Assembly: GCA_017467535.1 (NCBI GenBank)
Contig: JAFUST010000015.1
Location: 1-39,857, forward strand
DNA length: 39,857 bases
Direction: 5' to 3'
Source: Prevotella sp.
GTDB lineage: Bacteria > Bacteroidota > Bacteroidia > Bacteroidales > Bacteroidaceae
The translations under genes were made by a program, and so were the position numbers. Every line of letters begins with the position of its first letter. Within the stretch, counting starts at the first letter, position 1. This document shows positions 7,567-16,148 of this stretch, in pieces. The notes beneath the pieces were generated by a model that made no database searches, was not told the origin of the DNA, and saw nothing but the letters and a program-made list of their open reading frames with translations.

Positions 7567-8253
7567 ATGGAACAGCGACCGACTACAGTGGGGAACAATG
7601 AGTACGGCTATGTTTACGTACTGAAGAACCAATGGATGGAGAATCTTGTTAAGATTGGTAAGACAACGAATATCAAGAAACGTATGGATGACCTATACAA
7701 CACAAGTGTTCCAGCGGCCTTTAGAGCTCTATATGTGTCAAAGTTGCCAATCGACAAGATGGACGATACGGAGCGTACTCTTCACCTCGTATTTTCTGAT
7801 GATAGAGTGAATCCAAAACGTGAATTCTTTCAACTAGGAGATGAAAAGATAGACAAAGCCATCCGTATATTAAAGTTGGTGGAAACAGAAAACGTGACGG
7901 ATGAGGTGAACGGCACAGTAAAGACAAGCCTGCCGCCAGAAGAGGAAAAGGCATGGGAGGAGAATTCTGAGATGGTACGACGCGCACGCCGCCCCAATAT
8001 AGACTTCTTCTTGTTAGGCTTGAATTCTGGCGAGAACCTATATTGGAAAGATGACAATTCTGTTTGCGTAACCATCTGTTCAGCGCGTAAGGTCCTTTAC
8101 AATGGCAAAGAGTGCTACCTTACAGCAGCCACAAAGGAAGTACTTGGAACGACAGCTCCCATAGCTCCAGCCCCTTATTGGAGATACAACGGTAGGCTTT
8201 TGGCAGATATTTATAATGATTTCTATAGTAATCCTTCGGATGGTGAAGAATAG
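7567..8253 (+). CDS. GIY-YIG (T5orf172/MUG113-type) protein with C-terminal RAMA-like domain
   Basis: Residues ~13-100 form a GIY-YIG-superfamily nuclease fold of the T5orf172/MUG113 kind. They begin YGYVYVLKN and continue LVKIGKTTNIKKRMDDL, then ERTLHLVF and REFFQLG. Residues ~145-220 resemble the RAMA domain linked to restriction and modification enzymes (VLYNGKECYLTAATKEVLG, then PYWRYNGRLLADIY). An acidic linker joins them. Such combinations occur in phages, mobile elements and defence islands. The role here is inferred as DNA cleavage or recognition of modified DNA. It lies in the low-GC accessory stretch with no obvious partner. Confidence 0.7.
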   Translation: MEQRPTTVGNNEYGYVYVLKNQWMENLVKIGKTTNIKKRMDDLYNTSVPAAFRALYVSKLPIDKMDDTERTLHLVFSDDRVNPKREFFQLGDEKIDKAIRILKLVETENVTDEVNGTVKTSLPPEEEKAWEENSEMVRRARRPNIDFFLLGLNSGENLYWKDDNSVCVTICSARKVLYNGKECYLTAATKEVLGTTAPIAPAPYWRYNGRLLADIYNDFYSNPSDGEE

Positions 8254-8281
8254 TTTTCATAAAAATAGTAATAATGTATAG

Positions 8282-8593
8282 ATGTCGCATTTTTATCAGA
8301 AGTGGTTGACCAACTGGCCTCTGCCAGAAGGAGGTGATGCAGATTAGCGAATACCCCTTGTCCGCATTTTGGGCAATTGCGCGATGATTACCCAGTCGCC
8401 GAACTCCACTATCAGCAATGACCAATGGAGTGTTAAGTTGGAAGGCAAGAACAATAAGGGCGGTTTCAAGGCCTATGCTAATGGTCTGCTAACACTCGAT
8501 GGTGTTTTGACACTTGACGAATGGAATGAGGACAGAATAGTTGAGCGTTCAAGGAGACTTGCAGAAATTGCTTGTCGTGTATGGCAAGGCTAA
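8282..8593 (+). pseudogene. Decayed DUF1524 (GmrSD-type HNH) gene, C-terminal fragment
   Basis: One frame runs from an ATG at 8282 to a TAA at 8591-8593, broken only by TAG at 8345-8347. Before the stop it reads MSHFYQKWLTNWPLPEGG. After it come LGNCAMITQSPNSTISN and EWNEDRIVERSRRLAEIAC. These match the C-terminal part of DUF1524 domains (LGNLTLL, NS.LSN, W.E..I..R...L...A). The conserved N-terminal restriction domain is absent. It is probably the remnant of a type IV restriction gene with one nonsense mutation and a large deletion. Confidence 0.6.
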
Positions 8594-8619
8594 GATACAA
8601 CAAAAATTGGAATATTGCG

Positions 8620-8658
8620 GGTTCTCCTTATCCACATTAGGATGAGGAGAACCGTTTT
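8620..8658 (+). terminator. Intrinsic terminator
   Basis: A 14-bp stem (8620-8633 with 8640-8653, one G-U pair) closes over ACATTA and is followed by GTTTTAT. It ends the accessory stretch on the plus strand. Confidence 0.75.
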
Positions 8659-8691
8659 ATCATAGCAATACCCATAGACAAACCCCATCTG

Positions 8692-8778
8692 CAACGAAGT
8701 GCCTAGAATGCGCCGACGAAGTGCCTGGAATCTGCCGACGAAGTGCCTGGAATCTCTTGACGAAGTGCCTAGAATCTA
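8692..8778. repeat. 22-bp tandem repeat, four units
   Basis: ACGAAGTGCC recurs at 8694, 8716, 8738 and 8760, exactly 22 bases apart. Each unit continues with TRGAATC-like sequence. The last unit contains the stop codon of the minus-strand cobD-like gene. The period equals that of the blocks at 5798-5872 and 16790-16855, though the sequences differ. Confidence 0.9.
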
Positions 8779-9735
8779 AGTAATGTATAGGTTATCTCAA
8801 TCAGCGCAGCCAGCAGGCGGTCGTTCTCGTCGGGACGCTGGGCGGCGATGCGGAAATGGTGGGCATCGAGGCCGGGGAAGTTGGAGGCGTCGCGGATGAG
8901 GATGCCGTATTGGCGGGCCAGACGATCCTTGAGTTCGGCTGCGGTGAGCAGGTCGCAACGGACAAGCATGAAATGGGTGTCGGTGGGCAGGGCGCGGAAG
9001 TGGGGTATCTGGTTCAGGGCATGGTTCAGGCGCTGCGCCTCGACCAGATAAGCTGCCACGTCAGGTACTGCCTTCGTGCCATTGGTGATGAGCCACCGGC
9101 CGGCCTCGATGGCCAAGGCGTTGACCGACCAGGGACGGACAAAGGCACGGATGCGGTCGACATTTGCGGCAGCGGAGACAACGTAGCCGATGCGCAAGCC
9201 GGGCACGGCGTAGGTCTTGGTGAGGGAATGAATCTGGATGACGTTGCCACGAGCGACGGCCTCGGCAGGCGACATGAGGGGCTGGAGGCAGAAGTCCTCG
9301 TAGGACTGGTCGAGGATGGTGATGAGTGATGAGTGATGCGTGGCCGGTGGGGTTGTTGGGACAGCAGAGCCACTGCGCCCCACCCTCGCCTGGCGTCATG
9401 CCGAACATACGGCAGGCGTCCTCGTACTCGCTGAACGTGGGTTGCGGAATGCTGTAGTGGCTGATGCCTTGACTGCTGAGCATCTGGGCGATGAGGTAGA
9501 TGGCCTCGGTGGCGCCGTTGGTCACGAGAACGCACTCGGCAGGTATGCCACGCCGCTCGGCTATCAGCCGCTCCAGAGAATAGGGCTCGGGCTCAGGATA
9601 CCGACCGACGAGGTCGAGCCTGGAGGCGAGGTGCGCCTTCAGGCCCGACAGGTCGGCATGGGCATAGATATTCGAACTGAAGTTGATCCGAATGTCCTCG
9701 TAGCGGTAGCCATCGTCGCCGTGTCCCTGTATCAT
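8769..9735 (-). pseudogene. cobD: CobD-like threonine-phosphate decarboxylase, frameshifted
   Basis: The N-terminal half (from ATG 9735) reads as a PLP aminotransferase-fold enzyme: INFSSNIY, the TNGATEAIY phosphate loop, and CCPNNPTG. The C-terminal half continues in another frame: ILDQSYEDF, then SLTKTYAVPGLRIGY with the PLP lysine, then the Arg-containing small domain. CobD makes aminopropanol phosphate for the nucleotide loop of B12; a histidinol-phosphate aminotransferase relative is the alternative. The frame breaks in a 7-bp array at 9318-9338, where removing one unit would restore it. Homologues, as I recall them, have ~20 residues between PTG and ILDQ, whereas this copy has fewer than 10. 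It overlaps the adenosyltransferase gene by 4 bases. Confidence 0.85.
9318..9338. repeat. Heptamer array at the cobD frameshift
   Basis: GGTGATG, AGTGATG, AGTGATG on the plus strand. It lies between the PNNPTG and ILDQSYE segments. Between the PTGH codons and the ATC of ILDQ there are 22 bases; 15 would be in frame, so losing one heptamer repairs the gene. Confidence 0.85.
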
Positions 9736-10193
9736 AAGGCCAGTGCAAAGAGATAGTCAGACAGGCGGTTGAAGAAGCGGAGCACATCGGGCCGCACGGG
9801 ATAGTGGCGGTGGAGCGTCCAGAGACGGCGCTCCACGGTGCGGCACTGGGTGCGGGCCACGTGGATCATGCCCTCGGGCACCACGAAGCCGACAGGGCGG
9901 TCGCTCAGGCGGTCGATGGCCTGCTCCATGCGGGCCGTCAGGTCATCGACGCAGAGCGGACGGGGATTGACCTGTCCCTCAGGCGTGGCAATGTGGCTCA
10001 TGACGACCAACAGACAGCGCTGCACCTCGAGGAGCAGTTCGTCGGACACGTCCTGCCGAACCACGCCCAGGAGGGCGTTCAGGTGGTCTATCTGTCCGTT
10101 GGTCTCTATGCGGATGTCGTCTTTGTCCACCCGCACGCCGCCACGCAGTGAGGTCTGTCCCTCGTCGCCAGTCTTCGTGTATATCTGCTTCAT
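9732..10193 (-). CDS. pduO: PduO-type ATP:cob(I)alamin adenosyltransferase
   Basis: The 153-residue protein transfers the 5'-deoxyadenosyl group of ATP to cob(I)alamin, giving coenzyme B12. Motifs are the N-terminal TKTGDEGQTSL (ATP binding), FVVPEG in the middle and ARTQCRTVERR near 115-125. It belongs to the PduO/MMAB family, unrelated to CobA. A TACCTTTG box lies only 5 bases before the ATG, so an extra leaderless or near-leaderless transcript is possible besides read-through from the receptor gene. The stop overlaps the cobD-like start (ATGA). Confidence 0.93.
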   Translation of the reverse strand: MKQIYTKTGDEGQTSLRGGVRVDKDDIRIETNGQIDHLNALLGVVRQDVSDELLLEVQRCLLVVMSHIATPEGQVNPRPLCVDDLTARMEQAIDRLSDRPVGFVVPEGMIHVARTQCRTVERRLWTLHRHYPVRPDVLRFFNRLSDYLFALAL

Positions 10194-10198
10194 GGCTG

Positions 10199-10206
10199 CA
10201 AAGGTA
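10199..10206 (-). promoter_or_regulatory. -7 element in front of pduO
   Basis: TACCTTTG ends 5 bases before the ATG. This would allow cobalamin adenosylation to be expressed without the riboswitch-controlled upstream genes. The -33 region is not well conserved. Confidence 0.45.
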
Positions 10207-10218
10207 CGAATTTATTTC

Positions 10219-12294
10219 CTAAAACTTCAACTTCAGGCCAACAATCGCGCGACGGCCGGGCGAATAGAGGGCATACTTGCGGTTGCTGCTGTCGGTGCGG
10301 CAGTCCACACGGTCGAAGATATTCTCCACGCCCAGGCTCGGCTCCACCAGCAGATGGCGGCCCAGGTCGAAGGAGTGGGTGGTGTTCAGGTTCCAGAGGC
10401 CGAAGCCGGGGGCATCCTCATAAGAGGTGTAGTAGGTCTTCGACTGCAGCCGACCGTTGAGGTTGACATTCAGGCCGTAGCGTCCCCACGAGCGGTGGTA
10501 GTTGGCAGCGATGGTGGCCGTGTTGCGGATGCTGCGCTCCAGCAGTGTCCACTCGTCGCCGCTCTTGGTGCGGGCATAGGTGTAGGCATAGTTCACCGAG
10601 AGATTGAAGCCCTCGAAGAGGTTGGCCGACACGTTGGCCGAGAGGCCCTTCACGTCGCCCTTGTCGCTGTTCTGGTAGAGCGAGTAGCGCTCCAACCGGG
10701 CAGCCTGGTCGGCGGTCATCTCGGGGAACTCGCCTTGCAGCATCTGTAGCGACTGGTCGTCGACGGCAATGTCGCGACGCACCACCATATCGTTGATGCG
10801 GTTCAGATAGCCCGTCACGCTGACGGCCAGCACCTTCGAGCGGAATTCGGCATTGAGCGACAGGTAGTGACTCCGTTCAGGATCGAGGTCGGTGTTGCCG
10901 AAGATGATCTGCGCCTTACCGCGGTTGACGGAGAAGTAGTGATAGTAGAGTTCGTCGAGCCCTGGGGCGCGGAAACCCTGCGAATAGGTGGCACGCAGGT
11001 TGACATGGCCCAGCGAGTACATCAGCGAGGCCTTGGGCGTGAAGTGGTTGCCGAAGGTCTTGTGGTAGTCGTAGCGGGCACCGAGAGTAGCCGTCAGCGA
11101 ACCGCTGCCCACGGGAATGCGCTGCTCGTGCTGGGCATAGTAGGCCAGGGTGTAGGTCTCCTGGTTGATGTTACCCGATGAAGCCACGAGTTTGTCCAGA
11201 TGCCAGTCGGAGCCCACGACGGTGGTACCGCCATCCAGCAGTGAGAGGATGGCCTTCACCTGCTGTTCGATGCTGCGCTGCTTCTTCGACTGCACATAGT
11301 CGCCCACAGCGTAGGAACCCTCCTTAGCCACATCGTACTCCTTGCCGTAGCGGAAGCGGTCGATGGTGACATCGGCCTGCAGCGAGTTCTTGCTGTCGAA
11401 CTTATAGATGCCGCCCACATTCCAGCGCAGCGTCTTGTAGCGCATCTCATAGTCGGTGCCACCCGTCACGTCGGCCTGCGTCTCAGGTCGGTCGGTGATC
11501 TTGTAGTTGTAGTCAAGACCGGCATTGAAGGCCAGTTGGCGCGAGGGCGAATAGGTGAACTTCTGACTGAGCAGGTGGGAGCGGTAGCCGGTGAAGAGGG
11601 GCGCGATGGTGGGGTGCGTGTCGGTGTCCGAACCCTTGTCGTACTCCTCGGTGTAGGTCTGGTAACTGTCGGCGCGATCGTGTGTATAAGTGGTATAGGA
11701 GCCGAAGCCGTCCTTGTAGATATCCAGATTGACGCTCTCGGTCAATTTGCCCTCGCCGCTGATGGTGGTGGCATTGCTCACGCTGCAGACGGAACTGGTG
11801 GGCTGGTCGGTGATGATGTTGATTACACCGCCGATGGCATCGGATCCATAGAGCGACGAGGCGGCACCATCGAGCACCTCGATGCGCTTCACGCGAGCCA
11901 TGTTTATGCGGGAGAGGTCGACATTATTGGAGATGTCGCCCGTCAGTTTCTGACCGTTGATGAGGATGAGCACGTACTTGTTGCCCAGTCCGTTCATGCG
12001 GAGGAAGGTGCCCATCGACGACGGGGCCATCGACACCTGCGGCAGCATGCGGACGACGGCATCCTCGAAGGTGGTGATGCCCTGCTCGCGAATCTCCTGA
12101 GCGGAGAGCACATGGACGGGTGTGGCCGTCGACTTCAGTCGCTGGTGGTGACCCGAGCCCGTGACCACCACGGGGTTGAGGTCATAGGTGCGCGACACCT
12201 TCGACGAGTCGCGATGCTCCATCAGGTGGATTTGCGCAAAAGCAGTGCTCCCCGAAAGGAGGAGCACTGCTAAAAGGTTCAATCGAATGTTCAT
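10219..12294 (-). CDS. btuB: TonB-dependent outer-membrane receptor (BtuB-like)
   Basis: From ATG 12294 the product is 691 residues with signal peptide MNIRLNLLAVLLLSGSTAFA. A TonB-box-like segment follows (NPVVVTGSG). The plug domain includes VHVLSAQEIREQGI, MNGLGNKYVLILINGQ and RIEVLDGAASSLYGSDAIGGVINII. The rest is a 22-strand-type barrel ending in the aromatic strand AIVGLKLKF. An earlier start at 12315 would put seven residues before the signal peptide. It is the third gene behind the cobalamin riboswitch, so a corrinoid or porphyrin substrate is likely. Specificity cannot be read from sequence. Confidence 0.9.
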   Translation of the reverse strand: MNIRLNLLAVLLLSGSTAFAQIHLMEHRDSSKVSRTYDLNPVVVTGSGHHQRLKSTATPVHVLSAQEIREQGITTFEDAVVRMLPQVSMAPSSMGTFLRMNGLGNKYVLILINGQKLTGDISNNVDLSRINMARVKRIEVLDGAASSLYGSDAIGGVINIITDQPTSSVCSVSNATTISGEGKLTESVNLDIYKDGFGSYTTYTHDRADSYQTYTEEYDKGSDTDTHPTIAPLFTGYRSHLLSQKFTYSPSRQLAFNAGLDYNYKITDRPETQADVTGGTDYEMRYKTLRWNVGGIYKFDSKNSLQADVTIDRFRYGKEYDVAKEGSYAVGDYVQSKKQRSIEQQVKAILSLLDGGTTVVGSDWHLDKLVASSGNINQETYTLAYYAQHEQRIPVGSGSLTATLGARYDYHKTFGNHFTPKASLMYSLGHVNLRATYSQGFRAPGLDELYYHYFSVNRGKAQIIFGNTDLDPERSHYLSLNAEFRSKVLAVSVTGYLNRINDMVVRRDIAVDDQSLQMLQGEFPEMTADQAARLERYSLYQNSDKGDVKGLSANVSANLFEGFNLSVNYAYTYARTKSGDEWTLLERSIRNTATIAANYHRSWGRYGLNVNLNGRLQSKTYYTSYEDAPGFGLWNLNTTHSFDLGRHLLVEPSLGVENIFDRVDCRTDSSNRKYALYSPGRRAIVGLKLKF
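12241..12271 (-). other. Hairpin inside the receptor signal-peptide codons
   Basis: AGCAGTGCTCC (12241-12251) pairs perfectly with GGAGCACTGCT (12261-12271) over a 9-base loop. It lies about 23-53 bases after the start codon, where mRNA structure could affect initiation. Confidence 0.5.
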
Positions 12295-12323
12295 ATCAAA
12301 AATAAAATGCTGCAAGCAGCCTA

Positions 12324-13469
12324 TTAGTCCTCTACGGCAGTGGTAGGAGTAGACATGCCCTTGCCGGCCTTCACGGCAGCAATAGCCTCACGGGTGTGGG
12401 CCATCCACAGTTTACGAACGGCGGAACGCTCGCCCAGAGCGGGGATATACTCGTCGCCAGCCTTATACTTGGTGTAGCAGGCCTCGTTCTTGGGATAGTT
12501 GGTCTCATAGGCAGTAGCGCTGAAACCATCCTCGGCATTGAACACCGAGAACCAACTCTCATCGTCGTCAGGATCGGCCATATCGTTGTGAGCGTGGTCA
12601 CCGGCAATAGACATCAGGGGATAGAGTTGCACCTTGCCGCCGCTGATACCAGCCTCCTTGATGCGAGCCACGACATCGTCCACGAAGTTGTCCTCCATGT
12701 CGACCGTGCCCACAAAGCAGCGCTTGCCCAGGGCCTGGAAGTCTTCCTCCAGTTCAGTGTAGCGGGCATTGGCGCCATAGTAGTCATAGCCCTCGGGGTT
12801 GCCGTGACCCATGAAAGCCACGATACCGTCGTTCTGCAGAGCAGCCTTCACGTCGCTCTCGTTGAGCAGGGCGTTGGCCAGTTTGGTCACGTCCTCACGC
12901 TCAGCCATCAGCGGTGTGCCCACAGCCACACGACCGTCGATGCTGTGCATATACTCCTCGGTGAAGTCGTTGTTGCGGTTGTTCATGAAGTCCTTGACAT
13001 AGGAGTCACGCACACGGCGATACTCCTCGCCGGGGATGACCTGCAGCGACTGCACCACGATCTGCTTGTAACCAGCCTTGCCGATGGCGGTGAGCCAGTG
13101 CTCAGGATCGTAGTAGTTGCGCACCTCGGCAGGATAGTCCTCGTCCTCTACGTTCTCACCAGCAGCAGCCTGGTTGATGCAGATGGCCGACGAGAAAGCG
13201 AGAAACACGTCCCACTCGCTGCCGAACTCAGCCTTGTACTCGGCCTCAATCTTGTCGAAGGTGTCGAAAGCCTGCTGCCAGGTAGAGCCGAAAGCCACGA
13301 GCAGAATCACGTTGTCGTGCTTCTTGTTCTGGTTCACCTTGTCGTTGACAGCCTGCTGATACTTCTCATAGTTAGACTTGGCGTCATCGTCGTCGTCACT
13401 GCATGAAGTGAGGTTCATGCCCATCATGATGGCCAGCATGGCCACCATCAGATACTTAATCTTGTTCAT
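12324..13469 (-). CDS. cbiK: CbiK-type chelatase-like surface lipoprotein
   Basis: The 381-residue protein starts with a lipoprotein signal (lipobox LTSC, Cys23). The next residues, SDDDDD, match the Bacteroidota surface-export signal, so it is probably anchored on the cell surface. The body is a sirohydrochlorin cobaltochelatase (CbiK) fold: ILLVAFGSTW, then FMGHGNPEGYDYYG and IAGDHAHNDM carrying the putative catalytic/metal histidines. CbiK inserts Co2+ into sirohydrochlorin. A surface relative in Porphyromonas (IhtB) binds haem. Position between two TonB receptors in a riboswitch operon suggests capture or metal exchange of tetrapyrroles outside the cell rather than cytoplasmic synthesis. 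It overlaps the first receptor by 14 bases. Confidence 0.85.
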   Translation of the reverse strand: MNKIKYLMVAMLAIMMGMNLTSCSDDDDDAKSNYEKYQQAVNDKVNQNKKHDNVILLVAFGSTWQQAFDTFDKIEAEYKAEFGSEWDVFLAFSSAICINQAAAGENVEDEDYPAEVRNYYDPEHWLTAIGKAGYKQIVVQSLQVIPGEEYRRVRDSYVKDFMNNRNNDFTEEYMHSIDGRVAVGTPLMAEREDVTKLANALLNESDVKAALQNDGIVAFMGHGNPEGYDYYGANARYTELEEDFQALGKRCFVGTVDMEDNFVDDVVARIKEAGISGGKVQLYPLMSIAGDHAHNDMADPDDDESWFSVFNAEDGFSATAYETNYPKNEACYTKYKAGDEYIPALGERSAVRKLWMAHTREAIAAVKAGKGMSTPTTAVED

Positions 13470-15600
13470 CTTGTTTGTAATTTGAGTTAGACTTATAGTG
13501 TGTATTGATCTTCTTGCCCTGATTGAAGCGGATGGTCAGCGAGGCGTAGACGGTGCGGCCGGGCGTGGTGGTGCCCAGATGGAGACCGTGAGGGGTGCGG
13601 TCTACGTAGTCGAAAATATTGTCGATACCCACTTCGACACGCATCGACGACGCCTTCTCGTAGGTGATGTCGTGCGAGGTGGAGAGTTTCCATATCTGGT
13701 AGCCCTTGCCGTCGCCGTTGAGTTGATAGTAGCGCTTGGTGGAGAAGCGGCCGTAGAGGCCCACGCCCAGTTGGTAGACGGGTGTGAAGCGATGGTTCCA
13801 CTGCGCAAAGGCGTTGCCCTTGTGGTGGGCCATGCCGTCGATGACCACCTTCTGCAGACGGTCGTGCTCCGTGTCGTAAACCTCGGCATCGGTGTCCAGA
13901 TAACTGTAGGCTGCACCCACAAGCCACTCGCCGCTGATGCGATAGCGCAGGGTGAAGTCGATGCCCTTGGTCTTGGCCGACTCCAGGTTCTGGTACTGAC
14001 GGCTCTTCAGCGGCATGTACTGGGCATAGAGGTCGCCCGGCACCTGCGAGTTGGGGATAGTGACCAGAGAGATCATGTCGTCCACCTGATTATAGTAGGC
14101 CGTGAGCGTGGCAGAGAAGCCCTTGCGGGTATATTCGCCACCCAGCGAGTAGTAGTTGCTGGTCTGCGGCTTCAGCGAGGTGTTGCCTAAATATAAATAG
14201 GTGCCGTTCATGTCGCGAACATAGCGGTAGTGCAGTTCCTTGGGCGTGGGGGTCTTGAAGCCCTGACTCCACGAGGCCCGCAGACGGAAGTCACCGGCGG
14301 CGAGCATGGCTGAGAGTTTGGGTGTCAGGTGCAGGCCGAACTGCTCGTTGTTGGTCAGACGAAGACCGGCAGTCAGATGGGTCGACACGGTCTCGCTGAA
14401 GTCGTGCCGCCACTCGTCCTGCACATAGACGGCCTCGGTATTGTCGGTAGCACGCCCGCCCTCCACACGGTTGGGGGCCTTCAGCCAGTCGTAGCGCCAC
14501 TCGGCACCAGCACTCAGGCGGTTGTCGTAGGGCAAGGCGAAGATGCCTTTCAGACTGGCCATCGTGCGCTGCTGGTCACTCTGCAGTTGGTCCTGTCCGC
14601 GGTAGTAAGGGAAGTAGGATGTCGGCCTGTCGTTGTAGAAGCCGTCGGTCAGCGTCAGGGCTGTGAAGTCGTAATAGTAGGCATGACGGTTCCAGTCCAC
14701 ATCGAGCGTCACCACATCCTTGCGGTTGGTGGTCCACTTGCCGCCGACGGAAGCCGAAGCATTGTTGTAGCGCAGGTCGTAGGTCTTCACGTCGACACCG
14801 GGATGATGGCCGCAGGGACGGTAGATGCGCTTGTAGTAGACGCTACCGTCGGCATAGAGTTCGAGTCCCTTCAGGGGCTCATAGGTCAGATGTTCGGCCA
14901 CCTGCCACTTCTTGCTGGGGTTGACGGTGTTGTTGCGCGAGTCGGTGATGAGGAACTCCGTCTGGCGGGGATCCTCCGTCGCAGTGTTCTGCCAGCCGCT
15001 GGACTGCTGCATCTGGTAGTTGGTGTAACTCTTCACCCGTCCCAGCGAGAAGCCTACGCCGTCGTGCAGTTGCAAACCGTTATAGCGGTCTACCCGCGTC
15101 GTGCCCTCAAGCAGCAATGCACTGTCATGCTTCTTGGTGATGATGTTGACGACGCCGGCAATGGCATCCGAGCCATAGAGGGCACTGGAGGCTCCCTTCA
15201 CAATCTCGATGCGCTCGATATTGTGGGGGTCGATGATGGAGAGGTCATTCTCGCCACCATTATCGCCGTGCAGTCGCTTGCCGTCTACGAGCACGAGGAT
15301 ATAACTGTTGCCCAGGCCGTTCATCTGCATCTGACTGCCCATGTCACCTTCGTTGAAGGCAAACGAGGCAGTGAGTCCGCCGAGGATGTCCTCGATGGAA
15401 CTGCCGCCATAGTTGCGCAGCATACGGCTGGTGATGACTTCCGTCTGTACCGGCGCACTGGTCAGCAGGTGCTGCGTGCCAGTACCCGTCACCACCACCT
15501 CCTGCAGGGAGTCACCCTCCATCGGCTCTTGAGCCCCTAATGTCTGGACGAGCCCCAGCAGGGCTGCAATCCATATAATGAGATGTTTCATTCGGTTCAT
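13456..15600 (-). CDS. btuB: TonB-dependent outer-membrane receptor (BtuB-like), first of the operon
   Basis: The 714-residue protein has a signal peptide ending near LGAQ (residue ~24). The TonB box/plug start is LQEVVVTGTG, and the plug carries MNGLGNSYILVLVDGKRL and RIEIVKGASSALYGSDAIAGVVNII. The remaining ~550 residues form the barrel. An ATG three codons in (15591) is an equally possible start. It is the first gene after the cobalamin riboswitch. The receptor should import corrinoids with TonB-ExbBD energy and be switched off when B12 is plentiful. It is related to, but clearly different from, the second receptor downstream. Confidence 0.92.
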   Translation of the reverse strand: MNRMKHLIIWIAALLGLVQTLGAQEPMEGDSLQEVVVTGTGTQHLLTSAPVQTEVITSRMLRNYGGSSIEDILGGLTASFAFNEGDMGSQMQMNGLGNSYILVLVDGKRLHGDNGGENDLSIIDPHNIERIEIVKGASSALYGSDAIAGVVNIITKKHDSALLLEGTTRVDRYNGLQLHDGVGFSLGRVKSYTNYQMQQSSGWQNTATEDPRQTEFLITDSRNNTVNPSKKWQVAEHLTYEPLKGLELYADGSVYYKRIYRPCGHHPGVDVKTYDLRYNNASASVGGKWTTNRKDVVTLDVDWNRHAYYYDFTALTLTDGFYNDRPTSYFPYYRGQDQLQSDQQRTMASLKGIFALPYDNRLSAGAEWRYDWLKAPNRVEGGRATDNTEAVYVQDEWRHDFSETVSTHLTAGLRLTNNEQFGLHLTPKLSAMLAAGDFRLRASWSQGFKTPTPKELHYRYVRDMNGTYLYLGNTSLKPQTSNYYSLGGEYTRKGFSATLTAYYNQVDDMISLVTIPNSQVPGDLYAQYMPLKSRQYQNLESAKTKGIDFTLRYRISGEWLVGAAYSYLDTDAEVYDTEHDRLQKVVIDGMAHHKGNAFAQWNHRFTPVYQLGVGLYGRFSTKRYYQLNGDGKGYQIWKLSTSHDITYEKASSMRVEVGIDNIFDYVDRTPHGLHLGTTTPGRTVYASLTIRFNQGKKINTHYKSNSNYKQDEQD

Positions 15601-15607
15601 TCGAAAA

Positions 15608-15640
15608 GGGGGAGGTACTATCTCACGACAGGATTCCCCC
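15608..15640 (-). terminator. Candidate expression-platform hairpin before btuB
   Basis: On the minus strand GGGGGA (15640-15635) can pair with TCCCCC (15613-15608), followed by TTTT and then, 3 bases later, the ATG at 15600. Bound riboswitch could favour this stem, either ending transcription or hiding the start region. The stem is short (6 bp), so the mechanism is uncertain. Confidence 0.4.
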
Positions 15641-15779
15641 TGATTTTAAAACTTATATAATAATACACGTATTTCCGTACCACACAGACACACGCCTGCA
15701 CCCCTGCAGGCATCGCTGTTACAGACAGTATCCTCTTACTTCGCGTCCAGCCCTTACATCGAGGACTTTCAGCATTCTT

Positions 15780-16040
15780 TCCTTTGAAGGCTGGTCTCCT
15801 GACTTTCCTCCACCCTCCGGCGCCTTCTCGTCCAATCGGACAATGGCTTGTGTGCCAGAGAGCCACAATGGAGTTCACAGTTGCGGGACAGTCGGGGATT
15901 CTCACCCAGTTCACTAACGTGCACCTTTTCTCGCCTCGGCAGCATGCAAACAAGTTTGGCTCTGCATTCGGCTTACGAAAACATTCCCAATTAAGCGCGG
16001 CTAAGCGCACCTCCAAGGGCAGTGCCTTTAGGCATTGCGG
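15780..16040 (-). promoter_or_regulatory. Cobalamin riboswitch
   Basis: Read on the minus strand, the aptamer shows the family core in order: AATTGGGAATG, GGTGAGAATCCC, GACTGTCCCGCAACTGTGA, and the B12 box AAGTCAGGAGACCAGCC (15805-15789). It binds cobalamin and lowers expression downstream. It lies between a TATCTTTG promoter (16051-16044) and the first btuB, about 180 bases before its start. The intervening stretch holds a GCCTGCA/TGCAGGC hairpin and the G-rich platform stem. Exact aptamer ends are approximate. Confidence 0.93.
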
Positions 16041-16043
16041 GTG

Positions 16044-16051
16044 CAAAGATA
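16044..16051 (-). promoter_or_regulatory. -7 promoter element of the riboswitch operon
   Basis: TATCTTTG on the minus strand, immediately upstream of the aptamer, fits the consensus. The -33 element is weak. Confidence 0.55.
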
Positions 16052-16136
16052 CTAACTTTTTTCCGAACCGCCATACGTTTTTCTGAAAAAAGTATTTTTC
16101 CATCCTCTCCCCTGCTTGATTTTACAGAAAAATCGC

Positions 16137-16144
16137 TACCTTTG
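16137..16144 (+). promoter_or_regulatory. -7 element of the corrin biosynthesis operon
   Basis: TACCTTTG lies 4 bases before the cobB-cobQ ATG, with TTG 18 bases upstream. The transcript should have almost no leader, so no riboswitch can precede this operon at this promoter. Confidence 0.55.
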
Positions 16145-16148
16145 CACC

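Noticed and set aside
8692..8778. CRISPR array
   Set aside because: Units are contiguous 22-mers without unique spacers, and no cas genes are present.
15618..16103. 161-codon minus-strand ORF before btuB
   Set aside because: It spans the cobalamin riboswitch; the conserved RNA core explains the sequence.
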